Shown one piece after another: positions 34,847 to 43,700 of a DNA stretch of 64,000 bases. Both the position numbers and the translations under genes were made by a program. The notes under the pieces were generated by a model. The model ran no database searches. It was given only the letters and a program-made list of their open reading frames with translations, and was not told the DNA's origin. Source of the stretch: Sphingomonas populi (lineage in GTDB: Bacteria > Pseudomonadota > Alphaproteobacteria > Sphingomonadales > Sphingomonadaceae); NCBI RefSeq assembly GCF_004208535.1, contig NZ_SGIS01000013.1:49970-113969 (forward strand). The letters are read 5' to 3'. Each line of letters starts with the position of its first letter. Position 1 is the stretch's first letter.

Positions 34847-35671
34847 ATGGTCAATCTTGAAGCCGTTTGGGACAGGACATCCGAGTTCGTCGGAGAACGC
34901 CGCGCGGACGTGATCCCGATCGCGCTGCTGCTTCTGTTCGTGCCGATCGGTCTGATGAGCAATCTGATGCCGCTGATCGGACGCCAGCCAAGCGTGCGCA
35001 ACATCGCGCTTGCCTTGGCGGCGGTGGCGCTCGGTATCGTTACGATCTGGGGGCATCTCGCGCTGACCGCGCTCGTGCTGAAGGCTGGCGGCTGGAAGAC
35101 TGCGGTTCGCACCGGGGCTGAGCGGTTGCCGGTCGCGGTGCTGATCTCGCTGATCGAGATGGCGGTGCTGGTGCTGGCCGTCGCACCGATCTTCGTCGTT
35201 TTCGCGATGAGCGGGATCATGTCCGACGCGACGCCGGCGGGGTCGGTGCCAACGATGGGCCTCGAACCGGCGGTGTTCATCCTGGTCTACGGCGTGGTCG
35301 TCGCGATTGTCGGGCTGGTGCTGCTTGCACGCCTGCTCCTCGTCAACGCGGCACTGGTCGGCGAGCGGCGCGGTGTCTCCGCGCTGATCCGCTCGCTCGC
35401 GCTGACGCGCGGCATGACGCTCAAATTGGTCGGCCTCGTGCTGCTCTACATCATCGTTTCGCAGGTCGCAGGACTCGCCACCAAGACGGTGTTCGGCGCG
35501 ATCCTCGGCCTGCTCACCCTCGGCAACGACAATGCCACCCTCGCCACCGTCATCACAACGACGCTCGTCGCGCTCGTCCAGACCGGCTTCACCACATTGG
35601 CGACGGTGTTCACCGCACGCCTGTTCCTCGCGGTGCGCGACGTGCGCGAGACGATCGTCGAACTCGTATGA
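34847..35671 (+). CDS. Polytopic membrane protein (six predicted helices), first of a pair
   Basis: 274-residue inner-membrane protein with hydrophobic segments at about 25-45, 55-80, 95-125, 142-168, 188-210 and 230-258. It is divergent from lipB, with 115 bases between the starts. The stretch ALIRSLALTRGMTLKLVGLVLL resembles the 'SWRLTRGNFWRL' signature of glycerophosphodiester-phosphodiesterase-type membrane domain proteins, but catalytic residues are absent. A similar protein follows 10 bases later. The function is unknown. Confidence 0.75.
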   Translation: MVNLEAVWDRTSEFVGERRADVIPIALLLLFVPIGLMSNLMPLIGRQPSVRNIALALAAVALGIVTIWGHLALTALVLKAGGWKTAVRTGAERLPVAVLISLIEMAVLVLAVAPIFVVFAMSGIMSDATPAGSVPTMGLEPAVFILVYGVVVAIVGLVLLARLLLVNAALVGERRGVSALIRSLALTRGMTLKLVGLVLLYIIVSQVAGLATKTVFGAILGLLTLGNDNATLATVITTTLVALVQTGFTTLATVFTARLFLAVRDVRETIVELV

Positions 35672-35681
35672 AAAGCCCGAT

Positions 35682-36449
35682 ATGAAATTGAATATTGCCC
35701 GCGCGTTCCAAACCGCGTGGTCCATGTGGAAGACCGACTGGGATCTGCTGCTGCGCGTGGCGGGGCTGTTCGTGTTCCTGCCGCAATTCGCGGCGCTGTT
35801 ACTGGTGCCGCAGATGCCCGCTCTGCCCGAGGGCGACACCAGCGAGGCCGCAGTGCGCGTCTGGGTTGAGGCGTTCACCACTTGGTTCAGCGCTAACGGC
35901 CCGTGGCTGTTCGGCGCGGAAATGCTGACCTTGTTCGGCAGTCTCGTGATGCTGTCGCTGTATCTCGGCACGAACCGCCCGCCGCTCGGCGCGGCGCTGG
36001 CGGGGTCGCTGCGGCTGTTTCCGCGCTATCTGCTCGCGGCGCTGATCGTGTCGCTGCCGGTCGGGCTGTTTCTGGTGCCGGTGATCGGTTTCGTGATGGT
36101 GCTGCCGGCGATGTACCTGTTCGGGCGGCTGCTGTTGACCGGCGCGGTGATCGCTGCCGAACAGCCGATCGGCGCGATCCCCGCGCTCCAGCGCAGCGCG
36201 CGGCTGACACGCGGCAACGGCATGGTGATGATGGGCGTCGCCGGCCTGCTGCTGTTCGGCGGCCAGCTTGCCGCGTGGCCGTTTGTGGCGGCGGGGCATG
36301 CGCTGGGTGGCGCGCCGTTGGCGAACCCGGTGACGGCGGCGTTGCTCGACGGCGCGGCTTCGGCGGCGCTGACGGCGGCGCTGATCGCGACGGTGCTGGT
36401 GCGCGTCGCGCTCTACCGCGAGGCTTTGGTGCTTAACCGCGAGGCTTGA
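35682..36449 (+). CDS. Polytopic membrane protein, second of a pair
   Basis: 255-residue inner-membrane protein with five or six hydrophobic segments. It has the same ALQRSARLTRGNGMVMMGVAGLL-type motif (about 170) seen in its upstream neighbour, so the two are probably diverged paralogues and may form a heteromer. It begins MKLNIARAFQTAWSMW. The 3' end overlaps the convergent GNAT gene by 17 bases. The function is unknown. Confidence 0.75.
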   Translation: MKLNIARAFQTAWSMWKTDWDLLLRVAGLFVFLPQFAALLLVPQMPALPEGDTSEAAVRVWVEAFTTWFSANGPWLFGAEMLTLFGSLVMLSLYLGTNRPPLGAALAGSLRLFPRYLLAALIVSLPVGLFLVPVIGFVMVLPAMYLFGRLLLTGAVIAAEQPIGAIPALQRSARLTRGNGMVMMGVAGLLLFGGQLAAWPFVAAGHALGGAPLANPVTAALLDGAASAALTAALIATVLVRVALYREALVLNREA

Positions 36450-37026
36450 GGCACGGGATCTGCGGCGCGGCGTCGGGCGGCAGCGCGCCGATCAGCCGTG
36501 GGTCAGCGAACGTCTCGATCGTGCGCCGGATCGCGGTGAAGCCAGACCGGCGATAGAAGCTGAGCGCGGCGGGATGGTCGAGCGTGCAGGTGTGGACCCA
36601 CACCCGCTCGATCCCCGGCGCCCACGCGCGCCGCAGCGCCTCCGCCATCAACCAGCGCCCGAGACCCTGACCGGCAAGATCGGGCACCAGCCCGAAATAC
36701 GACAGCTCGCATTCGCGCGGGCTGCGAAAATCGAGTTCGAGCATGCCGGCGTCGCGCCCGCCGTCATCGACCGCCGCGAAGATCGCCACGCCGGGATCGT
36801 GGAGGATCGCGGTCAGCGCGGCCTCGTCCATCACCAGCCGCGAGAACCACAGCCACGGCGCGCCGACGCGGCGGAACAGCGCGCGGTAGCGATCGGGGGC
36901 AGGGCGCTCCAGCGCGACCAGCCGCAGCGGCGCGTCGGGCACTGGCGCCAGCTCGGGCCGCGCGCGCATCTCCAGCGTGGTGACGATCGTCGCCACCTCG
37001 TCGGCGCGGACGCCGATCAGTCCCAT
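36433..37026 (-). CDS. GNAT-family N-acetyltransferase
   Basis: 197-residue cytosolic acetyl-CoA-dependent acyltransferase. The acetyl-CoA loop is GLVPDLAGQGLGRWLMAEAL (about 112-131, Q/RxxGxG/A form), followed by the motif-B region DHPAALSFYRRSGF (about 153-166). Its start overlaps the hemF 3' end by 10 bases, so the two are co-transcribed. The substrate is unknown. Confidence 0.88.
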   Translation of the reverse strand: MGLIGVRADEVATIVTTLEMRARPELAPVPDAPLRLVALERPAPDRYRALFRRVGAPWLWFSRLVMDEAALTAILHDPGVAIFAAVDDGGRDAGMLELDFRSPRECELSYFGLVPDLAGQGLGRWLMAEALRRAWAPGIERVWVHTCTLDHPAALSFYRRSGFTAIRRTIETFADPRLIGALPPDAAPQIPCLKPRG

Positions 37027-37859
37027 GTCGCGACCGGCGGCAGGCTCATCAGGATCGCATCAATGTTGCCGCCGGTCTTGAGGCCAAATAACGTGCCGCG
37101 ATCATAGACGAGGTTGAACTCGGCATAGCGCCCGCGCCATGCGCGCTGCTGCGCCACATGGGCGGCGGTGAAGGCGGTATCCATTCGCCGCCGCACGATT
37201 CGGGGATAGATGTCGAGGAAGGCGCGGCCGACATCCTGCGTGAACGCAAAATCGCGCGCGAAATCGCCTTCGAGATGATCGTAGAAAATCCCGCCGACGC
37301 CGCGATGAACCTGCCGGTGCGGGATGTAGAAATAGTCGTCCGCCCATTGCTTGAAGCGCGGATAATGCGCCGGATCGTGCGCGTCGCATGCCGCTTGCAG
37401 CACGGCATGGAAATCGGCGGTGTCCTCCGCGATCGGGAGCGGCGGGTTGAGATCGGCGCCGCCACCGAACCAGCGCTTCGTCGTCGTCAGCATCCGCGTG
37501 TTCATATGAACGGCGGGAACATGCGGATTGGCCATGTGCGCGACGAGGCTGATGCCGGTCGCGCAGAAGCGCGGGTCTTCCCCCGCGCCGTGGATGGTTT
37601 TGCCGAAATCGCCGTCGAGCATGCCGCCGACGGTCGAGACGTTGACGCCGACCTTCTCGAAAACCTTGCCCTTCATCACCCCGCGCACGCCGCCGCCACC
37701 CGGCTCGCCCGACGGATCGGTACGGTCCCACGGCGTATAGACGAAGCGCGCGTCCGATCCCGCCTCGGCCTCGATCGCCTCGAATTCGGCGCAGATCAGG
37801 TCGCGCAGATGCTCGAACCAGGTGCGGGCGGCGGATTGCTGTTCGTCGAGTGGCTGCAT
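37017..37859 (-). CDS. hemF: Oxygen-dependent coproporphyrinogen III oxidase HemF
   Basis: Cytosolic haem-biosynthesis enzyme that decarboxylates coproporphyrinogen III using O2. The 280-residue product shows GGGGVRGVMKGKVFEKVGVN (about 53-72), HMNTRML (about 118), WFGGGADLNP (about 130), KQWADDYFYIPHR (about 168) and EFNLVYDRGTLFGL (about 243). The start MQPLDEQ gives normal length. It implies an aerobic lifestyle, consistent with the bc1 complex nearby. Confidence 0.96.
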   Translation of the reverse strand: MQPLDEQQSAARTWFEHLRDLICAEFEAIEAEAGSDARFVYTPWDRTDPSGEPGGGGVRGVMKGKVFEKVGVNVSTVGGMLDGDFGKTIHGAGEDPRFCATGISLVAHMANPHVPAVHMNTRMLTTTKRWFGGGADLNPPLPIAEDTADFHAVLQAACDAHDPAHYPRFKQWADDYFYIPHRQVHRGVGGIFYDHLEGDFARDFAFTQDVGRAFLDIYPRIVRRRMDTAFTAAHVAQQRAWRGRYAEFNLVYDRGTLFGLKTGGNIDAILMSLPPVATWD

Positions 37860-37887
37860 GGTCGCGCCCTTTGCCTCCCTCCGGCGG

Positions 37888-38349
37888 TTAAGTCGAGACG
37901 TCGGCGGGCCAGCCGCCGGTCTGGCGCAACGCCTCGCCGAGTGCGATCCCGCACGCGACCGCGAGATTGAGCGAGCGCATCCCGGCCGCGAGCGGGATTC
38001 GCACGCGCAGATCGGCCCGATCATGCACCGCCGCCGGCACGCCGCTGCCTTCGGAGCCGAACAGCAGGATATCGCCGCTGCGGAACGTCGCGGCGTCGAG
38101 CCGGACACCGCCGCTTGTGGTCAGCAACACCAGCCGCCCGGTTACGCCCGCTTCGAACGCCGCCCAGTCGATATGGCGCCGCACCTCGGCGGCGCGCGCA
38201 TAGTCCATGCCGGCGCGCGCGAGCGCACGGTCGCTGAACGCGAAGCCCATCGGCTCGATCAGATCGACCGCGACGCCGAAGCACGCGGCCATGCGCAGGA
38301 TCGTGCCGACATTGCCGGCGATTTCGGGTTGGTGAAGGGCGATGCGCAT
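37888..38349 (-). CDS. trmL: tRNA (cytidine/uridine-34-2'-O)-methyltransferase TrmL
   Basis: 153-residue SPOUT methyltransferase acting on the wobble base of tRNA-Leu. It begins MRIALHQPEIAGNVGTILR and has the knotted SAM-binding region ILLFGSEGSGVP (about 95-106) and IPLAAGMRSLNLAVACGI (about 117-134). It is divergent from petA; the 161 bases between them carry no other feature that I can define. Confidence 0.95.
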   Translation of the reverse strand: MRIALHQPEIAGNVGTILRMAACFGVAVDLIEPMGFAFSDRALARAGMDYARAAEVRRHIDWAAFEAGVTGRLVLLTTSGGVRLDAATFRSGDILLFGSEGSGVPAAVHDRADLRVRIPLAAGMRSLNLAVACGIALGEALRQTGGWPADVST

Positions 38350-38510
38350 GAAGCTGCGTTACCAGAGGTAAAATGCTGTTGGCAAAGCCCGCTGCCTCCG
38401 TCTATCAGGTCGAGGCTTCCCGTGGGGACGGAGAAGGTCAGGGCGGCGATATCGTCATCGTCGCCTCAGGAAAATCCCATCGTCGACACGGCGAAGACAA
38501 GGGCAGAGAA

Positions 38511-39095
38511 ATGGCAACAGTCGATAATGCCGTGCCACCTGGAGAGGATCCGGCACCCTTCCACGAGGCGGTCGATGATCCGCGCCGGCGCGATTTCATC
38601 AATATCGCGGCGGTCGCCTGGGCGGGCGTTGGCGGCGCGATCGTCGTGCTGCCGCTCATCAATCAGATGAGTCCGTCCGCCGACGTGCTGGCGCTGTCCA
38701 CCACCGAGGTCGACCTTTCCAAGATCGAAGCCGGGCAGGGCATCGTCACGTCGTTCCGCAAACAGCCTCTGTTCGTGCGCCACCTGACGCCGAAGGAAAT
38801 CACCGAGGCCGATGCCGTGCCGCTCGGCGAGCTGCGCGACCCGCAGACGCTGGCGCAGCGGACCAAGCCCGGCAAGGAAAACTGGCTCATCACGCTCGGC
38901 GTCTGCACCCATCTCGGCTGCATCCCGCTCGGCATCCACGAAGGCGAGAATCGCGGCCAGTTCGGCGGCTATTTCTGCCCGTGCCACGGGTCGCAATACG
39001 ATACCGCCGCGCGCATCCGCAAAGGCCCCGCGCCAAAGAACCTGGCCGTGCCGCCGTACACTTTTTCGTCGGACACGACGGTAACCGTCGGTTGA
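38511..39095 (+). CDS. petA: Ubiquinol-cytochrome c reductase Rieske iron-sulfur subunit
   Basis: 194-residue membrane-anchored subunit of the bc1 complex. A twin-arginine-type signal anchor ([18 protein letters not shown]) is followed by the Rieske domain. The [2Fe-2S] ligands are in CTHLGC (about 130) and CPCHGS (about 154). The ATG at 38511 is preferred over 38373 because it places the Tat motif about 25 residues from the N-terminus. It is the first gene of petABC. Confidence 0.96.
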   Translation: MATVDNAVPPGEDPAPFHEAVDDPRRRDFINIAAVAWAGVGGAIVVLPLINQMSPSADVLALSTTEVDLSKIEAGQGIVTSFRKQPLFVRHLTPKEITEADAVPLGELRDPQTLAQRTKPGKENWLITLGVCTHLGCIPLGIHEGENRGQFGGYFCPCHGSQYDTAARIRKGPAPKNLAVPPYTFSSDTTVTVG

Positions 39096-39108
39096 GGATG
39101 TCACAGAG

Positions 39109-40413
39109 ATGAGCTTTCCCTGGGCGAAACATTACGAACCGAAATTCGCGCTGACCAAGTGGGTCGACGAACGGCTGCCGTTGCCGCGCCTCGTCTACAG
39201 CGCGGTCGGCGCCGGCTATCCGGTGCCGCGCAACCTCAACTATTTCTGGAACTTCGGCGTGCTCGCCGGCGCCGCGCTCGCCGCGCAGATCGTCACCGGC
39301 ATCGTGCTGGCGATGCATTATGCCGCGAACGGCGGGGTCGCGTTCGATTCGGTCGAGCACATCATGCGTGACGTCAACGCCGGCTGGTTCCTGCGCTATG
39401 CCCACGCCAACGGCGCGTCGATGTTCTTCATCGTCGTCTACATCCACATTTTCCGGGGCCTTTATTACGGATCGTACAAGGCGCCGCGCGAGATGGTGTG
39501 GCTGCTCGGCGTCGTCATCTTCCTGCTGATGATGGCGACCGCGTTCATGGGCTATGTGCTGCCGTGGGGGCAGATGAGCTTCTGGGGCGCGCAGGTCATC
39601 ACCGGCTTCTTCTCGGCGATACCGATCGTCGGCGACACGATCCGCGTGTGGCTGCTCGGCGGCTATGCGCCTGACGATGCCGCGCTCAACCGCTTCTTCT
39701 CGCTGCACTATCTGCTGCCGTTCGTGATCGCTGCGGTCATCGTGCTGCACATCTGGGCGCTGCACATTCCGGGCTCTAACAACCCGACCGGCGTCGACGT
39801 GAAGGGCGAGCAGGATACCGTGCCGTTCCATCCGTACTACACCGCCAAGGACGGGTTCGGGCTGGGCGTCTTCCTGGTGCTGTTCGCGTTCCTGATCTTC
39901 TTCGCGCCGAACTATCTCGGCCACCCGGACAATTACATTCCCGCCAACCCGCTGGCGACGCCCGCGCATATCGTGCCCGAATGGTATTTCTGGCCTTTCT
40001 ACGCGATCCTGCGCGCGTTCACCTCGGACTTCATCCTGCCCGCGAAATTGTGGGGCGTGCTGGCGATGTTCGGGTCGATCGTGCTGCTGTTCTTCCTGCC
40101 GTGGCTGGACAGTTCGCCGGTCCGCTCGACCAATTACCGGCCGCTGTACCGCATCTTCTTCTGGGTGCTGGTCGCCGACGTGCTGGTACTCGGCTATTGT
40201 GGCGGATCGCCCGCCGAGCCGGCTTATGTGATCATCAGCCAGATCGCGGCAGCATATTATTTCGCGCACTTCCTCGTCATTCTGCCGATCGTCTCGCGGA
40301 TGGAGCGTCCGCGCCCGCTGCCCAATTCGATCACCGAGGCGGTGCTGGCGAAGCATGGCGGCACCAGCCCGGCGGAGTCCGCCGTCAGCGGTTCCGTGCT
40401 CGCGGCCGAATAA
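39109..40413 (+). CDS. petB: Cytochrome b of the bc1 complex
   Basis: 434-residue polytopic subunit carrying two b-type haems and the quinol sites. The paired haem-ligating His are in [20 protein letters not shown] (about 99-118) and [20 protein letters not shown] (about 201-220). The Qo-site PEWYF motif is in [13 protein letters not shown] (about 289). A C-terminal extension of about 20 residues ends VSGSVLAAE. It is 13 bases from petA and 12 from petC. Confidence 0.97.
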   Translation: MSFPWAKHYEPKFALTKWVDERLPLPRLVYSAVGAGYPVPRNLNYFWNFGVLAGAALAAQIVTGIVLAMHYAANGGVAFDSVEHIMRDVNAGWFLRYAHANGASMFFIVVYIHIFRGLYYGSYKAPREMVWLLGVVIFLLMMATAFMGYVLPWGQMSFWGAQVITGFFSAIPIVGDTIRVWLLGGYAPDDAALNRFFSLHYLLPFVIAAVIVLHIWALHIPGSNNPTGVDVKGEQDTVPFHPYYTAKDGFGLGVFLVLFAFLIFFAPNYLGHPDNYIPANPLATPAHIVPEWYFWPFYAILRAFTSDFILPAKLWGVLAMFGSIVLLFFLPWLDSSPVRSTNYRPLYRIFFWVLVADVLVLGYCGGSPAEPAYVIISQIAAAYYFAHFLVILPIVSRMERPRPLPNSITEAVLAKHGGTSPAESAVSGSVLAAE

Positions 40414-40425
40414 GGGGACACGACC

Positions 40426-41277
40426 ATGATCCGCTGGATTTCCGGTTTCATCGGCGCTGGCATCGTCGCCGTGCTCGCCTGGTCGCTGCTCTGGTCGGTG
40501 GTGGGGGTCGTCACCGATCCGCCCGCGCCGACCGCCGAGCATTATGTGCACGCGCACCACCCGTTGCTCAGCGCCGAGCTCCCCTCCGAGGGGCTGTTCG
40601 GCAAATACGACGTGCGCCAGCTCCAGCGTGGCTTCCAAGTGTACAAGGAAGTGTGCGCGGCGTGCCATTCGATCCGGCTCGTCTCGTTCCGCGACCTGAA
40701 GCAGCTCGGCTATGACGACGGTCAGGTCAAGGCGCTCGCCACTGGCTGGCAGATCGAACAGCCGAGCATCAATCCCGACACGGGTGAAGTCGCGACGCGC
40801 AAGAACCTGCCGTCGGATCACTTCCCGCTGGTGTTCGCCAACGACGTGGCGGCGCGCGCCGCCAACAACAATGCGGTTCCGCCCGATCTGTCGCTGATGA
40901 CCAAGGCGCGCCACGAAGGGCCGGATTACGTCTATTCGCTGGTCGGGCACGGCTATGTGACCCAGCCCGCCGATCTGCTGACCAAGTTCCCCGACGCGAA
41001 GACGCCGAACGGGCTTCACTACAACCAGTATTTCGCCAACCTCAACATCGCGATGCCGCCGCCGCTGACGCAGGACGGGCAGGTCCAGTATCTCGACGGC
41101 ACCAAGCCGACCGTCGACCAGATGGCGAAGGACGTCGCGGCGTTTCTGACGTGGACAGCCGAACCCAATCTCGATACCCGCCACGGCGCCGGCTTTGCCG
41201 TGCTCGGGTTCCTGCTGGTGTTCTGTTTCCTCGCATACGGCGCGTATCAGAATGTCTGGCGCAACATGAAACATTGA
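40426..41277 (+). CDS. petC: Cytochrome c1 of the bc1 complex
   Basis: 283-residue periplasmic c-type cytochrome held by a C-terminal helix (about 255-275, GFAVLGFLLVFCFLAYGAYQ). An uncleaved or cleaved N-terminal hydrophobic segment directs export (about 5-25). The haem motif CAACHS lies near residue 78, and the axial Met is probably in NIAMPPPL near 210. It transfers electrons from the Rieske centre to cytochrome c. Two bases separate its stop from the apt start. Confidence 0.96.
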   Translation: MIRWISGFIGAGIVAVLAWSLLWSVVGVVTDPPAPTAEHYVHAHHPLLSAELPSEGLFGKYDVRQLQRGFQVYKEVCAACHSIRLVSFRDLKQLGYDDGQVKALATGWQIEQPSINPDTGEVATRKNLPSDHFPLVFANDVAARAANNNAVPPDLSLMTKARHEGPDYVYSLVGHGYVTQPADLLTKFPDAKTPNGLHYNQYFANLNIAMPPPLTQDGQVQYLDGTKPTVDQMAKDVAAFLTWTAEPNLDTRHGAGFAVLGFLLVFCFLAYGAYQNVWRNMKH

Positions 41278-41279
41278 GA

Positions 41280-41846
41280 ATGATCGCAGTCGAGACCGAG
41301 GCCCGCCAGGATCAGCGCAACGACGATTTGAAGGCGCTGATCCGCACCATTCCCGATTTCCCCAAGCCCGGCATCCAGTTCCGCGACATCACGACGCTGC
41401 TGCTCGATGCCAAGGGTTTCGCCGACGCGATCGCCCGCATGGCGGCGGCCACGGTCGGCCCGGTCGATCTCGTTGCCGGGATCGAGGCGCGCGGCTTCAT
41501 CTTCGCGGCTGCAATGGCGGCTCCGCTCGGCGCGGGCGTGCTGTTGATCCGCAAGGACGGCAAGCTGCCCGGCGTGACGATCGCCGAGGATTACGCGCTC
41601 GAATACGGCACCGATCGGATCGCGATGCACGAGGATGCGCTCGTGCCCGGCCAGCGCGTGCTGCTCGTCGACGATCTGATCGCCACCGGCGGCACCGCCC
41701 GCGCGGCAGTGCGGCTGCTGCGCAAGGCCGGCGCGGTGGTGGAGCAGGCGCAGTTCCTGCTCGACCTGCCCGATCTCGGCGGCGCCGATGCGCTCCGCGC
41801 CGACGGGCTGGCGGTCGATTCGCTGATGGCGTTCGAGGGACATTGA
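41280..41846 (+). CDS. apt: Adenine phosphoribosyltransferase
   Basis: 188-residue cytosolic purine-salvage enzyme converting adenine and PRPP to AMP. It has IPDFPKPGIQFRDIT (about 22-36), AGIEARGFIF (about 68) and the PRPP-binding loop VLLVDDLIATGGTARAA (about 127-143). The ATG begins two bases after the petC stop, so it is co-transcribed with petABC. Confidence 0.96.
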   Translation: MIAVETEARQDQRNDDLKALIRTIPDFPKPGIQFRDITTLLLDAKGFADAIARMAAATVGPVDLVAGIEARGFIFAAAMAAPLGAGVLLIRKDGKLPGVTIAEDYALEYGTDRIAMHEDALVPGQRVLLVDDLIATGGTARAAVRLLRKAGAVVEQAQFLLDLPDLGGADALRADGLAVDSLMAFEGH

Positions 41847-41911
41847 TCGGCCACGGCCCCGCCGGCGCGCCGGCGGGACCGATCGGCATGTGTCTGCGAT
41901 GGGTCGAAAAC

Positions 41912-41936
41912 GGAACCGCAGCCGCGCTTCATCGTT
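41912..41936 (+). promoter_or_regulatory. Perfect EcfG promoter upstream of the Gly/Tyr-rich lipoprotein gene
   Basis: GGAAC (41912-41916), 16-base spacer, CGTT (41933-41936): an exact consensus match on the plus strand. The predicted start near 41943 gives a leader of about 52 nt to the ATG at 41995. Together with the ecfG locus in this window, it identifies the gene as a likely general-stress target. Confidence 0.75.
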
Positions 41937-41994
41937 TGTTCTACACGATGCGACGCGCCAGATTGCGGCTCCGCATCCTGTCGGAGTACGCAGC

Positions 41995-42567
41995 ATGATC
42001 CCCAGAAAACTCTTGATCGCCGGTCTCGGCCTCACTGCAGCCTTTGGCCTCTCGGCCTGCGTCGATGACGGGTACGGCTATGGCGGTGGCGGTATCGGCT
42101 ATGCCAGCGCCGGGTGGGACCCCTATTACGGCGGCTTTAGCGGCGATCCCTATTGGGGCTGGTACGGCGACTATTATTATCCGGGCACTGGCTATTACGT
42201 CTATGGCCGCGACAACCGCCGCTACCGCTGGAACGGCGCTCAACAAAATTACTGGCGCGGTCGCTCGCAGCATTGGAACAACGCACACCGCGACATTCGC
42301 CCGATGTGGCGCGATTTCGGCGGCCAGCGTGGCGGTAACACCTGGCAGGGCGGACGCCCGCGCGGCGGCGATTGGCATGGCAACGGTGGCCGCCCCGGCG
42401 GCACCCCGCAAGGCGCAGGCCGCCCCGGCGGCGGCAACTGGCAGGGTAACGGCGGCGGTCAACCGGGCGGCGGAGCGTGGCATGGCAACGGCGGTGGCCG
42501 ACCCAGTGGTGGCAATTGGCACGGTGGCGGTGGCCATCGTGGCGGCGGCGGCGGTCGCCGCCCCTGA
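41995..42567 (+). CDS. Gly/Tyr-rich stress-linked lipoprotein
   Basis: 190-residue precursor. The lipoprotein signal MIPRKLLIAGLGLTAAFGLS is followed by Ala-Cys (lipidated Cys about 22). A Tyr/Gly/Trp-rich segment (YYGGFSGDPYWGWYGDYYY, about 42-60) and an RYRWNGAQQNYWRGRSQHW stretch precede a C-terminal Gly/Arg/Trp/His repeat region (units like GNGGGRPSGGNWHG). Such proteins coat or stabilise envelopes, but no function is known here. A perfect EcfG promoter precedes it. Confidence 0.75.
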   Translation: MIPRKLLIAGLGLTAAFGLSACVDDGYGYGGGGIGYASAGWDPYYGGFSGDPYWGWYGDYYYPGTGYYVYGRDNRRYRWNGAQQNYWRGRSQHWNNAHRDIRPMWRDFGGQRGGNTWQGGRPRGGDWHGNGGRPGGTPQGAGRPGGGNWQGNGGGQPGGGAWHGNGGGRPSGGNWHGGGGHRGGGGGRRP

Positions 42568-42634
42568 TCATCTTCGCGCCGGACGTGACCGCGCAACACT
42601 GGCACCGCTGGCGTCACGGCGCTAATCGGGAAGC

Positions 42635-43666
42635 ATGAACGCACCCCATCGTTTGCGGCTAGATAGCGCCGCGCTCGTCACCAACTGGCGCGCACTCGCC
42701 GCGCTGAGCGGACCCGCCGCCTGCGGTGCGGCGATCAAGGCCGATGGCTATGGCCTCGGCGCGGTCGAGGTCGCCCGTCGCCTCGCGCACGCCGGCTGCC
42801 ACGACTTTTTCGTCGCCACCTGGGCCGAAGCCGAGGCACTCGCCCCGCTCGGCCTGCCGGTCGCGGTCCTGCACGGCGTTCGCGAGGAAGACATGGCCGC
42901 CGCGCGCGAGGGCTTCGCGTGGCCGGTGCTGAATACCGAGCTACAGGTCGCGCGCTGGCGCGCCGCCGGCGGCGGGCGGTGCGACGTGATGGTCGATACC
43001 GGCATGAGCCGGCTCGGCGTCTCGGCCGCTGCGGTGTCGGATAGCACGCTCGACGGGCTGGAGATCGGCACGCTGATGAGCCACCTCGCCAGCGCCGACG
43101 AGGATTCGCCGCTCAACGCGCGCCAGCTCGCCGCGTTCACCGCGCTCAAGGGCCACCATTCCGCCAAGCGGATGAGCCTCGCCAATTCCGCCGCGATCGG
43201 CATAGGCCGGGACTATGCGTTCGATCTGGTCCGGCCCGGCCTCGCGCTCTACGGCGGCGTGCCGCGCGCCGAGCTTGCCGGTACAGTGCGGCAAGTGGTG
43301 ACGCCCGAGGCACAAATCCTCCAGCGCCGCCGCCTCCAGCCCGGCGACGTAATCGGCTATAACGCCTTGTTCACCGCCGAACGCCCGACCGAAGTGGCGA
43401 TCCTCAACCTGGGCTATGCCGACGGCTATTGGCGCGGCTTCTCGCAGCGTGGCGCGGCGCGTCACGGCGATGCGCGCCTGCCGGTGCTGGGCCGAGTCTC
43501 GATGGACCTCACCGCCATCGCGGTCGATGCCGCGCCCGATCTTGCCGAGGGCGACTGGGTCGCGATCGACTATGCGCTGCCGGAGGCGGCGGCGTTGTCG
43601 GGCATGTCGCAGTACGAACTGCTCACCGGGCTGGGCAAGCGGTTCGACCGGGTGTGGGTCGGGTAG
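42635..43666 (+). CDS. alr: Alanine racemase
   Basis: 343-residue PLP enzyme interconverting L- and D-alanine, feeding Ddl and MurF. The PLP-lysine is in CGAAIKADGYGLGAVE (about residue 34). DTGMSRLGV is near 121, RPGLALYGG near 197, the second catalytic Tyr in VIGYNALFTAERPT (about 240) and LGYADGYWRG near 258. The length is slightly below the usual 360. A hairpin covers its stop codon. Confidence 0.94.
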   Translation: MNAPHRLRLDSAALVTNWRALAALSGPAACGAAIKADGYGLGAVEVARRLAHAGCHDFFVATWAEAEALAPLGLPVAVLHGVREEDMAAAREGFAWPVLNTELQVARWRAAGGGRCDVMVDTGMSRLGVSAAAVSDSTLDGLEIGTLMSHLASADEDSPLNARQLAAFTALKGHHSAKRMSLANSAAIGIGRDYAFDLVRPGLALYGGVPRAELAGTVRQVVTPEAQILQRRRLQPGDVIGYNALFTAERPTEVAILNLGYADGYWRGFSQRGAARHGDARLPVLGRVSMDLTAIAVDAAPDLAEGDWVAIDYALPEAAALSGMSQYELLTGLGKRFDRVWVG

Positions 43667-43690
43667 CGGACGCGCCTCGCGCCGCTACCC
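43661..43690. terminator. Hairpin overlapping the alr stop, between convergent genes
   Basis: GGGTAGCGG and CCGCTACCC form a perfect 9-bp stem around ACGCGCCTCGCG. The left arm contains the alr stop codon, and the thiolase gene ends 11 bases further on. A shared terminator is likely. Confidence 0.5.
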
Positions 43691-43700
43691 TAAGCTCACA

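Noticed and set aside
38890..41274. 794-codon open frame on the minus strand opposite petABC
   Set aside because: Its product is Arg/His/Glu-rich with no domain, and the plus strand encodes unmistakable cytochrome b and c1. It is a high-GC shadow frame.
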